64,000 nt of DNA from Planctomycetota bacterium (GCA_021414025.1 JAIOPG010000004.1:1-64000); one strand, 5' to 3'; positions 17,570-26,977 are shown, counted from the first letter of the stretch. Notes: generated by a model not told the origin, from the letters alone. Translations and numbers: made by a program.

Positions 17570-18021
17570 GGCGATACGAAGAGAGCGCGGATATGGAGGA
17601 TGTACGCCGAGATGGCGAAAAGCGTAATCAGCAGGACAAAGAACCCCATGCTGCGCGACCGTGAAAAGCCCAGCAGTCCGATGGCGATCACAAGGCTGAT
17701 GGCGCCGATGAGAACCGACCACACCACGCCCTCTCCGGTGTCGAGAAGGGTCTGAATGGTTGTCGCCTTCGCCGTCTTGTACTTGTCCATGTGGCTGACG
17801 GGAAGCCAGATGGCGTCAAGCGCCGTGGCGAAGATGAATGAAATCGCCGCCACCGCCATGGCGCCGAACGCCAGCGTGTGGACTCGGTCGCGATTGGTGT
17901 CGGTGCGCAGCGCGATCACGCCGGTCACGGCGAATCCGCCGAAGATGCTGGACACGGTGAGGAATTGCTCGAGAATTTGCCGCTTGTAGGAAAGGATGTC
18001 CAGCAGTGCTTGCGCGTCCAT
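17566..18021 (-). CDS. Membrane protein, four helices, unknown
   Basis: From the ATG at 18021 it is 151 residues. After an amphipathic start (MDAQALLDILSYKRQILEQF), four hydrophobic helices follow. Longer readings upstream have no membrane or signal features and run into the neighbouring spacer. No known family recognised; it overlaps the GNAT gene by four bases. Confidence 0.65.
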   Translation of the reverse strand: MDAQALLDILSYKRQILEQFLTVSSIFGGFAVTGVIALRTDTNRDRVHTLAFGAMAVAAISFIFATALDAIWLPVSHMDKYKTAKATTIQTLLDTGEGVVWSVLIGAISLVIAIGLLGFSRSRSMGFFVLLITLFAISAYILHIRALFVSP

Positions 18022-18117
18022 TGCGATCTCGACTCCTCGGTGTTGGGGGCCATCGGCCCGGGCAAATGGTAACGCACGGGATATCGGCGGCCCCGCGGAA
18101 GTCAATCGCTCCTCCTT

Positions 18118-18684
18118 TTAGAGTGAGCGGACAAACACCCGGTTCTCGTAGTCCTCGCCGTCGTAGGTGTAGATGCTCATCCCGACATCCTGGTAGCCCT
18201 CGCGCTTGTAAAAGGCGATGGCGCGATCGTTGCTCACCCAGGTGGTGAGCCAGAGCGACTTTGCCCCGTGCGTCCTTGCCCAGGTTTCGGAGCGGCCCAG
18301 GAGCGCCTTGCCAACGCCCTTGCCGTGGAATTGCTTTTGGACGTAGAGGCGAAGCAACTCGACCGTGATGCCCGGCGGCGCCAGCTTCTGCGGCGCGTCG
18401 CGGTCGAGCTCGGCGAATCCGATCAAGTGCCCCGCGGATTCGGCGACGATGAATGCGGTGGTCGGCAGGGCCAGGCGCTCGGCGATCACCACGGTGGAAA
18501 AATGCTCAACCACTTCCTGCGCCAGGGCCGGCCGTACGCCGTCGGGTGCGTAGGTATCGAGAAAGACCTGCGTCCCCAGCACGCCGATGCTCAGCGCGTC
18601 GGTCCCGGTGGCGATTCGATATTCAATTGCGGCGGCTTGGGGGCTCATCGAGGTCGCGATCTTACGGCGCAGCCGGTTCGTCAC
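18118..18684 (-). CDS. GNAT family N-acetyltransferase
   Basis: The GTG at 18684 overlaps the stop of the gene before it (GTGA), which supports this start; an ATG at 18648 is the alternative. The product has QKQFHGKGVGKALLGR as the acetyl-CoA loop and the closing pattern NDRAIAFYKREGYQDVG. Likely acetylates a small amine or a protein N-terminus; substrate unknown. It forms a pair with the next GNAT. Confidence 0.88.
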   Translation of the reverse strand: MTNRLRRKIATSMSPQAAAIEYRIATGTDALSIGVLGTQVFLDTYAPDGVRPALAQEVVEHFSTVVIAERLALPTTAFIVAESAGHLIGFAELDRDAPQKLAPPGITVELLRLYVQKQFHGKGVGKALLGRSETWARTHGAKSLWLTTWVSNDRAIAFYKREGYQDVGMSIYTYDGEDYENRVFVRSL

Positions 18685-19169
18685 GGCTCGCGTTGATCAA
18701 GATCTTTCCCGAGACAAATGCTTGTATCCGGCGAGAGGCAATATTCCCCGTAGAGCGGAATCGGGTTGAAGCCGCAACCGCGATAGAGCGCGAGGGCGGC
18801 TGCTTGGCGCACGCCAGTCTCCAGAACGAGCCGCCGCACGCCCAGCGCTCGCGCTTCAGCTTCAAGGGCGGCGATGAGGCGCCGACCCAGACCCGTCCCG
18901 CGCACTTGGGGGGCGATGTACATCCGCTTGAATTCCCCAGTCTCCGCATCGATGAGCCGAAGCCCGCCGCAGCCGACTGGAGTTCCATCTTTGTAGACAA
19001 TGAGAAACGCGCCGCGTGTGCCGGTTAATTCCGCAGGATCCACCTGGAAATGCGTTGCGCCCGGTTCGGGATAGGTGCCGCTCAACTCGACGTTCAAGCA
19101 CTGAATCAGGGCACGACTTTCCTCGGAAGCAAAGTCAGCGCGGATGATGGTGATCGAATCGGCGGTCAT
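18681..19169 (-). CDS. GNAT family N-acetyltransferase
   Basis: A 162-residue acetyltransferase from the ATG at 19169 (MTADSITIIRADF). It has the strand EFKRMYIAPQVRGTGLGRRL with the R/Q-x-x-G-x-G/A loop, then GVRRLVLETG and ALALYRGCGFNPI. This resembles the PhnO/YhhY-like small-molecule acetyltransferases. It is coupled to the downstream GNAT by a four-base overlap; two tandem GNATs of different sequence suggest separate acquisition rather than recent duplication. Confidence 0.88.
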   Translation of the reverse strand: MTADSITIIRADFASEESRALIQCLNVELSGTYPEPGATHFQVDPAELTGTRGAFLIVYKDGTPVGCGGLRLIDAETGEFKRMYIAPQVRGTGLGRRLIAALEAEARALGVRRLVLETGVRQAAALALYRGCGFNPIPLYGEYCLSPDTSICLGKDLDQREP

Positions 19170-19226
19170 GTGTGGTCGGCTCGCATCCTTTGGATTATGG
19201 ATGCAGTGCAAGAGTATTCGCGACGC

Positions 19227-20360
19227 TCACTTTCCATTCTTCAAGTCCAGCTCAAGCCACTTGATTGCCTCGCGCACCTTGCGGTCTTCCTTCAGGTCGT
19301 CGAAGGAGTCGCCCCCGATCACGGTCTCCTCCGGAAGCACCAGCAGTTCGCACGCGTTTCCGTTTCGGTCGGCCATGTAGCCGACCGCCAGCGAGAGCGT
19401 CACATCGGGGCCGAATGAGATCGGGTTGGTCACGGTCGTGTAGCCCTTGGCGGTGGGCTCTCCCAGCAGAAGCGTGCGCGGCCGGCCCTTGAAGGCGAGC
19501 GCCGTCGCCTGACCGGAGCTTCGTGTCATCGGACCAAGGAGAACAACCACCGGCGCCGTTGCGTCAGGCCGCCGGAGCGACAAATCCATCGCCACGAATC
19601 GGCGATCTTCGCCGCTGTCCCGCCAATACAAACCGTCGCTCTTGAGCACCCATTGCTGCACCGCGCGGCCATCCGCATCGATTGTTCCGCCGACCACGCC
19701 CTCGCCGAGCAGCGAGCCAAGCCCCAGCAGCATCGGATACAAGTTGCCGCCACCGTTCAGCCGCAGATCCACGATCCAGCCCGCCGGCTTTTGATCCGCG
19801 ATCTCGGTGATGCGCCTGCTCAGGTCATGGGCGAAGTGCTCGATCTGTTCGGGTGTGTACGCCGCCATCGTGGGAACCAGCACATATCCGAAGCGGCCGT
19901 CGAGCAGGCACGCGGCGACCTTTCCCGATTGAGCCTGCTCTCGCTCAAGCAGCGGCAGCAACTTTTGCCGCGCATCTTCGTCGAGCCCCTCGTAATGCAA
20001 GTGCGAACGGCCCTGGATCTGCAGGACCGAATGAACATCGTTCATCTGGGCGAACAGCCCAACGATGGCCGCCGCCTTCTCATCGTCCGTGGCGGCACGG
20101 GCAACGCGAGCGCGGATGTCGGGTTCCACCTTCGGCCAATCCACATGGTGGCGATGAACGGAATGACTACGGAGCGTCGCCAGCAATTCATCGGTGGGAA
20201 AGGCGGCGCTGGACGATTGCGGCGCGGGAGCGGGTTCGGCGGTTGTGGTTTCAGGCGCAGCCGAATGCGCACTTGTGTCCGCAGGCTGATGGCAGCCGCA
20301 AGTCAAGCATGCCGCGAAGACCACGGCAATCGCATGGGTCCAGAGCGTCGAATTGATCAT
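19227..20360 (-). CDS. S41-like (C-terminal processing) peptidase, probable lipoprotein
   Basis: From the ATG at 20360 the product is 377 residues. The start MINSTLWTHAIAVVFAACLT is a signal peptide with a possible lipobox Cys. A Pro/Thr/Ala-rich linker follows. The S41 core appears as GWIVDLRLNGGGN, VVVLLGPMTRSSGQATALAF with the nucleophilic Ser near residue 278, and LLGEPTAKGYT. No PDZ domain is evident, so it may be a truncated tail-specific protease type acting on peptides at the cell envelope. Confidence 0.85.
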   Translation of the reverse strand: MINSTLWTHAIAVVFAACLTCGCHQPADTSAHSAAPETTTAEPAPAPQSSSAAFPTDELLATLRSHSVHRHHVDWPKVEPDIRARVARAATDDEKAAAIVGLFAQMNDVHSVLQIQGRSHLHYEGLDEDARQKLLPLLEREQAQSGKVAACLLDGRFGYVLVPTMAAYTPEQIEHFAHDLSRRITEIADQKPAGWIVDLRLNGGGNLYPMLLGLGSLLGEGVVGGTIDADGRAVQQWVLKSDGLYWRDSGEDRRFVAMDLSLRRPDATAPVVVLLGPMTRSSGQATALAFKGRPRTLLLGEPTAKGYTTVTNPISFGPDVTLSLAVGYMADRNGNACELLVLPEETVIGGDSFDDLKEDRKVREAIKWLELDLKNGK

Positions 20361-20424
20361 GCAGGCATTTGATTCATGAAAGTGGTGCGATCGCTCCCAT
20401 CCAACCCATGGCACACCACTGCAC

Positions 20425-21114
20425 TCACAGGGTTCTTCCAAAGATCGCCCCGACGCCGGCAGTGACCCCCATGGCCAGCGCCCCCCAAAAGGTCACGCGG
20501 ATAACGGATTTCAATACGGGCGAGCCGCCCGCGCGCGCGGCCAGCGAGCCAAGCAGCGCGAGAAAAAGCAGAGTGCTTCCCGAGACCGACCAGACCAGCG
20601 TGTGCAACGGCACGACGAGAACGACCACCAGCGGCAGGGCGGCTCCGAATGCAAATGTGACGGCCGAGGCGAGCGCCGCCTGAATGGGCCGCGCACTGAG
20701 CGCGTCGGTGATACCCAACTCGTCGCGGGCGTGCGCGCTCAGCGCATCCTTCTCCATGAACTGGGCGGCGACCTTGTCGGCGAGCTCGGCATCGAGCCCG
20801 CGGGCAACATAGATGGCAGCGAGCTCCGCGTGCTCGCTGGCGGGGTTCGCGGCCAGCTCCTTCCGCTCGCGATCAAGGTCGGAGCGTTCCGTGTCGGCCT
20901 GGGAGCTGACGGAAACATATTCGCCCGCCGCCATCGACATCGCGCCCGCGACCAGGCCCGCGATGCCGGCGATCAAAATGGTGCTACGTGAGGAGTCCGC
21001 CGCCGCCACTCCCACAATCAAGCTGGCGGTCGAAAGGATTCCGTCATCAGCGCCGAGCACCGCGGCGCGAAGCCATCCAATGCGGTGCGTTCGGTGCTGT
21101 TCGAGGTGTCTCAT
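20425..21114 (-). CDS. VIT1/CCC1 family iron or manganese transporter
   Basis: A 229-residue membrane protein starting MRHLEQHRTHRIGWLRAAVL. The motif GADDGILSTASLIVGVAAA and the second helix with SMAAGEYVSVSSQADTE are diagnostic of the VIT1/CCC1 family, which exports Fe(II) or Mn(II). The Glu-rich loop (about 75-130) is the metal-binding region. Five helices are predicted. Confidence 0.93.
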   Translation of the reverse strand: MRHLEQHRTHRIGWLRAAVLGADDGILSTASLIVGVAAADSSRSTILIAGIAGLVAGAMSMAAGEYVSVSSQADTERSDLDRERKELAANPASEHAELAAIYVARGLDAELADKVAAQFMEKDALSAHARDELGITDALSARPIQAALASAVTFAFGAALPLVVVLVVPLHTLVWSVSGSTLLFLALLGSLAARAGGSPVLKSVIRVTFWGALAMGVTAGVGAIFGRTL

Positions 21115-21224
21115 GTGCGGTCCTTAACTCTATGCGAAGAGCCGCTGCTCGAAGTTGTCAACAATCAATGGCGTGCTTGATGTCCGGCCGCGTTTCATGC
21201 CTGGGTTCGTCGCTTGCTTCGCCA

Positions 21225-21908
21225 TCAGTTCGCCGCCAGACTATTCCCGCACTCGCTGCAATTGGGCGACGAGCCGATCGGGTACTTGCAGCGGGGACTG
21301 AGGCCGCGTCGCAGTCGCCTATTCCGTGTCAAGCGCGAGAAGGCAATGCTGACGATTGGCAAAATGGGCACGGCGAAAATCGCGGTGTCGGCAAGAAATC
21401 CCGGCCACACCGGCCACCAAGGGATGGCGCGAGTTGGATTGACATGCCCGTATGGAATGGCGACGCTGAACCCGCCCTTGATCGTCGAGACTTGCGGAAG
21501 ACCCGACAGAAGATTGGGCACCGACTCCTCGGCTTCCAGGGCGAGCCAGGGCCAGCCGCAGAGGGAAATCGTTGTTTCGGGGATTTTGCTTGACATGGCA
21601 ATGTCTTTGGGGTCCGTGCTGGTCGGATCAAACGGCGATCGATAGCGACGCTGCATGTAGCCGCGGTTCTCCGGATACTGGATCGCCATGGCTGCACCCT
21701 GAAAGACAGGATGTCGGTCGATGAACCTTATGTCCCATTCATCGCAGATTTGAGAAGTCGTTCGTGTGGCCACATAAAGGATGCCATTGCCGATCTTTGG
21801 CGAGTACCCCGCCTTCGCCGTGAACGCGAAATACCAGCCGACCGCAACCGTGCAAAGCGCGCCCCAGACAAGGGATGCCAGCATTGAAATTGCGAATCGG
21901 CTCTTCAT
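21225..21908 (-). CDS. Membrane protein with C-terminal zinc-ribbon-like tail
   Basis: A 227-residue protein with helices near residues 8-28 and 168-190 and an extracytoplasmic domain between them. The tail RCKYPIGSSPNCSECG is a C-x(n)-C-x2-C ribbon of the kind often found in planctomycete membrane proteins (norm CxxCGYDLRG...CPECG); the first Cys pair is incomplete. Function unknown. It is three bases downstream of the DUF1697 gene. Confidence 0.7.
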   Translation of the reverse strand: MKSRFAISMLASLVWGALCTVAVGWYFAFTAKAGYSPKIGNGILYVATRTTSQICDEWDIRFIDRHPVFQGAAMAIQYPENRGYMQRRYRSPFDPTSTDPKDIAMSSKIPETTISLCGWPWLALEAEESVPNLLSGLPQVSTIKGGFSVAIPYGHVNPTRAIPWWPVWPGFLADTAIFAVPILPIVSIAFSRLTRNRRLRRGLSPRCKYPIGSSPNCSECGNSLAAN

Positions 21909-21911
21909 GGA

Positions 21912-22481
21912 TCACTTTCTGGGCGGCATGATGCGAGGCTTGTCGCCGCATTGCATCATCGCATGAAGCTTCTCGACCGTGGCCCAGTTGCGCGTGGTGC
22001 CCGTCTGGGAAAGGTCCTTTAGCAGCGCGACGCCGACTTTGCTCTCCAGCAACCCGTTGGCGCACCAGGCATACGCGGCGTGCTTGCCGACTTGAACCAC
22101 GTCGCTGCCCCGCTCGGTTGTGGCGAATCTCTTGAGCGACGCCAGCACCTTGTCGTCGTTGGTGATGGCCACCAGCAGACGCGACGGATCCTTGGCGATG
22201 GCTCCGAGCTTGTTGCCAGTGACGATGGCGGCCACATCCTTGTCGGTCTTCACGATCACCAGCGCGTCCACGCCAAGCTTCTTGGCGACGGCGGCCTGGA
22301 TGCGTTGAGCGTGCTTGGCTGACGGACCAGCCGGCCCATCGAACACCACATTGCCGCTGTTGAGCAGAGTGCGCGCGCCGCTGTAGCCGAGCGATTCCAG
22401 CAGCTCGCGCAGATCCACCATGGCCACGCGCTTGGCCTTTCCGACATTGATACCGCGAAACAACGCGACGAATCGTGCCAT
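21912..22481 (-). CDS. DUF1697 family protein
   Basis: The 189-residue product starts MARFVALFRGINVGKAKRV, with the A-L-x-R-G-I-N-V-G motif and the LNSGNVVF strand that define DUF1697. Structures show a ferredoxin-like fold; biochemical role is unknown. It abuts the VOC gene directly and ends three bases before the membrane protein gene, so the three form an operon. Confidence 0.93.
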   Translation of the reverse strand: MARFVALFRGINVGKAKRVAMVDLRELLESLGYSGARTLLNSGNVVFDGPAGPSAKHAQRIQAAVAKKLGVDALVIVKTDKDVAAIVTGNKLGAIAKDPSRLLVAITNDDKVLASLKRFATTERGSDVVQVGKHAAYAWCANGLLESKVGVALLKDLSQTGTTRNWATVEKLHAMMQCGDKPRIMPPRK

Positions 22482-22847
22482 TCAACGAACCTCCGACGCC
22501 TTGAAGTGCGGATTCTCGATGATGCCCAGCCGATTGCCGAAGGGATCCTTGACGGCCGCGACCTTGATGCCTCCGCCGACATCGAGCACCGGCTCCAGAT
22601 CCGTCGCACCGAGCGAGAGAAGTCGCGTGAGCTCAGCTTCTGCGCTTTGCACTCCCCACAAAGGCCTGGGGCCGCTGGTGCCCGGCGTGCCGTCGGGAAT
22701 CAGACCCAGTTCAAAACCGCCGACGGAAAATCCGACATAGAAGGGCTCGTCAAAGTATGGCTTGGCTCCGAGCACCTTCTCGTACCAGAGTTTGGCCTTC
22801 GTGATGTCATTGACCGGATAGATGGCGGTTCGCAGACCTAGAAGCAT
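22482..22847 (-). CDS. VOC/glyoxalase superfamily protein
   Basis: A 121-residue single-domain member starting MLLGLRTAIYPVNDITKAKLWYEKVLG, with GFSVGGFELGL and the closing KDPFGNRLGIIENPHF. The fold supports metal-dependent dioxygenase, isomerase, lyase or drug-binding roles. The ligand residues are not enough to pick one. It is immediately upstream of the DUF1697 gene. Confidence 0.9.
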   Translation of the reverse strand: MLLGLRTAIYPVNDITKAKLWYEKVLGAKPYFDEPFYVGFSVGGFELGLIPDGTPGTSGPRPLWGVQSAEAELTRLLSLGATDLEPVLDVGGGIKVAAVKDPFGNRLGIIENPHFKASEVR

Positions 22848-22866
22848 GGGATTGGTTCGCCTAAAT

Positions 22867-23295
22867 CTACGGGCGCTTGTAGGTCACGAGGTAAAGCTTC
22901 GTGTCCTTGAGGCTCTTGAACTCCGTCGGCCGCATTGCGCCGGACAGGTCGTAGCAGACGCGAAGCGTGCCGCCGTTGAATTCGAAGATCGCAGGAAAAG
23001 TTTTGCCGACATTCGGCCCCTCCGTGCCGGTGACGCTCATGCTCCAGGGATTAGTTGAGAGATCGATCGTGTAGGTGCCCTTGTCCGGCTTTCCGCCCGC
23101 GAGCACGTCGTAATTGCCCTTTTCCAACTTCAAGCTGATTGTCTTAAGCACCGCCTCGGGCAAGGGCTGTCCGGCCAACTCAGCCGTGACGGGTTTCCAA
23201 TTTCCCTGAATGTGGTAAAGCACTTCATGGTCACCGCCCGAGCACGCACTCAATGAAGCGACAACAGCGATGCAAATGGGGAAGAGATATTTCAT
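22867..23295 (-). CDS. TIGR03067-like lipoprotein
   Basis: A 142-residue lipoprotein with signal and lipobox LSAC at about residues 15-18. A lipocalin-like domain begins IQGNWKPVTAELAGQPLP and ends in a KLYLVTYKRP strand. The G-x-W-x-x-V start and strand order match the TIGR03067 domain, expanded in planctomycetes. Function is unknown. Confidence 0.75.
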   Translation of the reverse strand: MKYLFPICIAVVASLSACSGGDHEVLYHIQGNWKPVTAELAGQPLPEAVLKTISLKLEKGNYDVLAGGKPDKGTYTIDLSTNPWSMSVTGTEGPNVGKTFPAIFEFNGGTLRVCYDLSGAMRPTEFKSLKDTKLYLVTYKRP

Positions 23296-23352
23296 GATGG
23301 CCGGAGTTTATCGTCGCCCGACACGCGGTCGTTCGATGCAACGAGCAGACAA

Positions 23353-24180
23353 CTACATTTCGACTGCAACGGACGCGCCCCGATTCTTCAAATACCGATT
23401 GAAGCGCGGAACCGCATAGGCGAGTCCGGCCGCGACCAGGCCGCCGGCAAGCAATGAAAGCGGTTTGGCCCCGAGATTCTCGAACCACTGCGTGTAGAGA
23501 TGAATGGCTCCGAAACAGATGGCCGCATTGACGACAAACAGGCGGCCGACCTTGGCGCCCCAGACCAGGGTGATCAGCAATCCGGCCATCCAGGCGACCG
23601 AAAATCCCCAGGCCGGAATTTTCCCGACCGGCGATTCGCTGCCCCAGAGCGAGCCCACCCAGAACCCGATGTTGATCAGGATCAGGCACGTGCGGGAGAA
23701 AATGATTGCGAGTCGCTCGTAGTCGACGGGCAGCTTTTTGGACACCAGCAGGCTTGCGATGGCCAGCAGGGCAAAAATCAGCACGGTCATGGCGGGTTCT
23801 GTGATCACGATCGTGTAGCTGGCATGCTTGTACAGGATGGTTCCGCTCAGAAAACTCAGGATCACGAAGCAGCTGATTCCCGCCAGGAATCCGCTTCGCA
23901 ACAGGACGCCCGCGCCAAGAATCAACACAAAGAGCAGGACATGGAACGCCTGCCGTCCCATCGCCACATAAGCGGAATGGATCATGTCCCAGATGGCATC
24001 AAAGAAATTCGGGAACAGGCCGATCGCACCCAGAGCGATCGCGATCAATCCCAGCACCGTCACCGCGCCCCACGCATGTTTCCAGCCATCCTGGCGGGCG
24101 AGCATCAGGAATCGGTCGTGCTCCTCGCGGGTGATTTTTCCTTCCTTCAGCAGCTTGCTGATGTTGAGCTTGACTTTCAT
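23353..24180 (-). CDS. Multi-helix membrane protein (DUF2157-like)
   Basis: From ATG 24180 the product is 275 residues: a soluble start MKVKLNISKLLKEGKITREEHDRFL resembling the short N-terminal helix-turn-helix of DUF2157 proteins, then about eight hydrophobic helices. A TAGAAT box ends seven bases before the ATG and no ribosome site is present, suggesting a leaderless message. Function unknown. Confidence 0.7.
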   Translation of the reverse strand: MKVKLNISKLLKEGKITREEHDRFLMLARQDGWKHAWGAVTVLGLIAIALGAIGLFPNFFDAIWDMIHSAYVAMGRQAFHVLLFVLILGAGVLLRSGFLAGISCFVILSFLSGTILYKHASYTIVITEPAMTVLIFALLAIASLLVSKKLPVDYERLAIIFSRTCLILINIGFWVGSLWGSESPVGKIPAWGFSVAWMAGLLITLVWGAKVGRLFVVNAAICFGAIHLYTQWFENLGAKPLSLLAGGLVAAGLAYAVPRFNRYLKNRGASVAVEM

Positions 24181-24283
24181 TTCGCAGATTCTATCTGTGC
24201 CAACAATCTCAACCGAGCGGTCCGAGATCAGCAATGACGCGCAAGCAGTGCGCGGGAATTGACCGCATCGTCACTCTGGCCGA

Positions 24284-24865
24284 TCACCAGACACCCGGAA
24301 CAAGCCGCTTCGTCTTTGCCATGTACGCCGCGTACGGCTCGCCAAACTCGTCGAGCATCATCCGTTCCTCTTCGCGGAGTCGAAACGCAAAAAGAATCCC
24401 AAAGGTGACCAGGTAAGAAGGACCGGCAATCCAATTCGGCAGGACCAGCGCCTGGCCGATCGAATAAAGAAAGATCGCCGTGTACATCGGGTGGCGGATG
24501 CGCCGATAGACGCCCTGGGTGATAAGTTGATGGTGCTCGCGAACCTGGAGCGTGACCGACCAGTTCGTTCCCAGATCAGCATGCGACCGATGGAACAGCC
24601 AGAGGCCAATTGCGAAACACACGACTCCACCGACGAACGGCCCCGGTGAAAGGGGGTACTCGGCGAACGCAAACGCGGGCGATGCCACCCATATCAGCGG
24701 AACGAAAAAGCCAAGCCACGCGAGAGTGAGCAAGATCACTTCCTGTGTGCCCTTGCGATGTGTCACGACCTTCACGCCGCGGCTGCGCTGGCCATGCGGA
24801 GCCCGAATGACCACAAGCACGATGCTGGCGGCAAGAACCGCCGCCTTGGCAAACCAGGGATTCAT
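24284..24865 (-). CDS. Isoprenylcysteine carboxyl methyltransferase-like/phospholipid methyltransferase family protein
   Basis: A 193-residue membrane enzyme with about five helices. The C-terminal half holds the cofactor motifs GVYRRIRHPMYTAIFL and REEERMMLDEFGEPYAAYM, standard for bacterial ICMT/PEMT-like proteins that use S-adenosylmethionine. The methyl acceptor is unknown; lipids or isoprenoid compounds are likely. Confidence 0.9.
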   Translation of the reverse strand: MNPWFAKAAVLAASIVLVVIRAPHGQRSRGVKVVTHRKGTQEVILLTLAWLGFFVPLIWVASPAFAFAEYPLSPGPFVGGVVCFAIGLWLFHRSHADLGTNWSVTLQVREHHQLITQGVYRRIRHPMYTAIFLYSIGQALVLPNWIAGPSYLVTFGILFAFRLREEERMMLDEFGEPYAAYMAKTKRLVPGVW

Positions 24866-24884
24866 GGCGAGTGCGTGCCGCGCG

Positions 24885-25316
24885 CTACGCCGTCTGCATC
24901 AGCGACTTGCCATTCGCCTTCAGCTTCACCTCGACGTTGCCGCGGGTCGCCTTGGAGTAGGGGCAGATTTCGTGCGCCTTGGCGACCAGCGCCTCGGTCT
25001 TCGCCTGATCGACGCCGTTCAACTCGGCGTTCAGCGTCACGTCAATGAAAAATCCGCTGTCTTCCTTGTTGAGATTCACGGTCGCGGTCACCTTGATGTC
25101 GTGGGGTTGAAGTGGAACCTTCGCCAGGCCCGCCGCCGCACCGATCGCGCCGCCAAAGCACGCCGAGTATCCGGCCGCGAACAACTGCTCCGGGTTGGTG
25201 CCGGGTCCGTTGGATCCGGGCGGGGAAAGCGTGAGGTTGATCTTGCCGTCGGGACTGGTGGCTTTGCCGGCGCGACCTGCGGTGGCGCTGGCGGTTTCTG
25301 TTGCGAGTATGGCCAT
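24885..25316 (-). CDS. Organic hydroperoxide resistance protein (Ohr/OsmC family)
   Basis: From the ATG at 25316 (MAILATETASATAGRAGKAT) it is 143 residues. Two redox-active cysteines are seen in FAAGYSACFGGAIG and HEICPYSKATRGN, at the positions of Ohr peroxidases. These reduce fatty acid and alkyl hydroperoxides using lipoyl-type thiols. No OhrR regulator is adjacent. Confidence 0.93.
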   Translation of the reverse strand: MAILATETASATAGRAGKATSPDGKINLTLSPPGSNGPGTNPEQLFAAGYSACFGGAIGAAAGLAKVPLQPHDIKVTATVNLNKEDSGFFIDVTLNAELNGVDQAKTEALVAKAHEICPYSKATRGNVEVKLKANGKSLMQTA

Positions 25317-25422
25317 TGGTGTGTCTCCTTGAGAGTGCATGAAAACTGCAATCGATGGCCTGAATCTACCCCAGCCGGCGGTGCGGGTCGAGTCCGGAGC
25401 GTGGAAGTCAGTCGTGCTTGGA

Positions 25423-26106
25423 TTATTCGGCAAAGGCCGCGGCGAACTTGTCGCAGGCGCGGCCGCGCATCAGCTGCACAGCGTCGCCCACGGCGATCTC
25501 GCCGCCTTCGATCACGAAGCAATTGAGCGCGAGCTTGCCCTCGAACCTCTTGTAGATGCCGCGCGTGATTTCCTTGTCTTGCACGAGCGTGTCGGGGTTG
25601 AACGAAGTCATGACGCATCGCAGGCGCAGATCCTGGACCCCGATGACGACCTTGCCGATGCGCAGGCAACCCCCGGGCCACTCGCGCTCGGCCAGCCCCT
25701 CGACGCCGCCGATCACAAGGTTGGGCCGCAAGCGGCGATGGTCGTGGCCGAAGGCCGCGATGGAGCCGTCGGTGGCCACCAGCAGCGGCAGCACGTCGAA
25801 GCGATCGCTTCCTTCGTAGTGCACCAACTTCGCGTCTGGCCCGACAATCTCCACGACATCGGCGGCGACCTCCGGACTGTTCCACGGCCGACCGTCCACG
25901 AGCGGCGCGCCATCCGGATCCAGCGTTCCCTTGTGCCCGAGGAAACGCGGATGCGTGCGCGAGGTGATCACCCTCGACCGGGCGTCCTCCGCGTGCACGA
26001 CTCGGTCACCTTCGATGCCGAGTGGCCCGATGGCCGCCCGTTGCAATTTTTCGCCGGCCATGGTCTTGACCGGATATCTCCAGATTTCTGTGACTTTCAT
26101 CGTCAT
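25423..26106 (-). CDS. MOSC domain protein (mARC-like)
   Basis: A 227-residue protein from ATG 26106. An N-terminal beta-barrel (VTEIWRYPVKTMAGEKLQ...GIEGDR) is followed by a MOSC core ending in DLRLRCVMTSFNP, where Cys can bind sulfurated molybdenum cofactor. Relatives such as mARC and YcbX reduce N-hydroxylated compounds. No electron-transfer domain is fused. No molybdenum-cofactor biosynthesis genes are nearby, though a xanthine dehydrogenase gene begins at the window end. Confidence 0.9.
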   Translation of the reverse strand: MTMKVTEIWRYPVKTMAGEKLQRAAIGPLGIEGDRVVHAEDARSRVITSRTHPRFLGHKGTLDPDGAPLVDGRPWNSPEVAADVVEIVGPDAKLVHYEGSDRFDVLPLLVATDGSIAAFGHDHRRLRPNLVIGGVEGLAEREWPGGCLRIGKVVIGVQDLRLRCVMTSFNPDTLVQDKEITRGIYKRFEGKLALNCFVIEGGEIAVGDAVQLMRGRACDKFAAAFAE

Positions 26107-26122
26107 GGTGTCGCGCCGACAC

Positions 26123-26908
26123 TCATGGGCACGGGCCGAAGTCGAGCAGCGCCAACCCGATGTCGCCGCCATCCACCTCACCCGAGCCATCGAGATCGGA
26201 GGGGCACCCGGGACAAGGTCCGAAGTCGAGCAGCATCAGGCCGATGTCGCCCGAATCCACCTCACCCGAGCCATCCAAGTCGGCCGGGCATGACGCCGTG
26301 GCAACCATTTCGAAGTTGTCGAAGGTCTGTTGGGAAAAATCGTAGAGCCCGACGCGTCCGCGCGGGAATGCGTTCGTCGTGAACGTCGTCATCGGCGTGG
26401 CGGAACCGTCGAGATAAACGGAGTAGATGTCGCCGACCACGGTCACGCGCAGATGGACATCGGTAACTCCAGGATTGAACGGCGCATTCACCGAGTTGAT
26501 AATCGGACCGGCGCTACCATTATGGACGATGTGCCAGTAGAGCGACCGACCGCCGCCACTGTTGCCGAAGCCCCAGCCGTTGCCACCGGTCACAAGCAGG
26601 ACTCCATTTTGCCCACCTTCGTCGCATCGAAGCCAGACGCCGCCATCCGCGACATCATTGATGTCCACCTCTAGGTCGATGTCGGTCACCACATAGGGCA
26701 GCGATGAGATGTCGCCGGCGAACTGATTTTGCGCGTTGTACACACCGCCGCCCGCTGACCAGTTGCCGGTCTCGTTCCCCCAGAGCGGCGATGCACCGGA
26801 ATTGAAATTGTCGGCGAAGACGATCTGGGCGCTGGCGGTCGCCGCGCAGGCGATGGAGATCGCGGCGATGGCGACATTCCGCGAGGCATTCTTGGTTGTC
26901 GATGTCAT
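26123..26908 (-). CDS. Secreted protein with two dockerin-like calcium repeats
   Basis: A 261-residue secreted protein; signal peptide MTSTTKNASRNVAIAAISIA with cleavage near ATASAQ. The body (about 30-205) resembles a jelly-roll (DUF1080/laminin-G-like) domain. It ends in two copies of CPxDLDGSGEVDxGDIGLxLLDFG, acidic repeats like dockerin type I motifs common in planctomycetes. They may bind calcium and anchor the protein at the surface. Confidence 0.85.
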   Translation of the reverse strand: MTSTTKNASRNVAIAAISIACAATASAQIVFADNFNSGASPLWGNETGNWSAGGGVYNAQNQFAGDISSLPYVVTDIDLEVDINDVADGGVWLRCDEGGQNGVLLVTGGNGWGFGNSGGGRSLYWHIVHNGSAGPIINSVNAPFNPGVTDVHLRVTVVGDIYSVYLDGSATPMTTFTTNAFPRGRVGLYDFSQQTFDNFEMVATASCPADLDGSGEVDSGDIGLMLLDFGPCPGCPSDLDGSGEVDGGDIGLALLDFGPCP

Positions 26909-26977
26909 GGCTGTTTCTTTCTCGTTCGAGTTGTGCATTTCATGTCACGTCGAAAAATGTACCCCAAACTGAGGGGT

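Noticed and set aside
26123-26908. Cellulosome dockerin
   Set aside because: The repeats are dockerin-like, but there is no scaffoldin, cohesin or glycoside hydrolase nearby. In planctomycetes such repeats are common on many secreted proteins.
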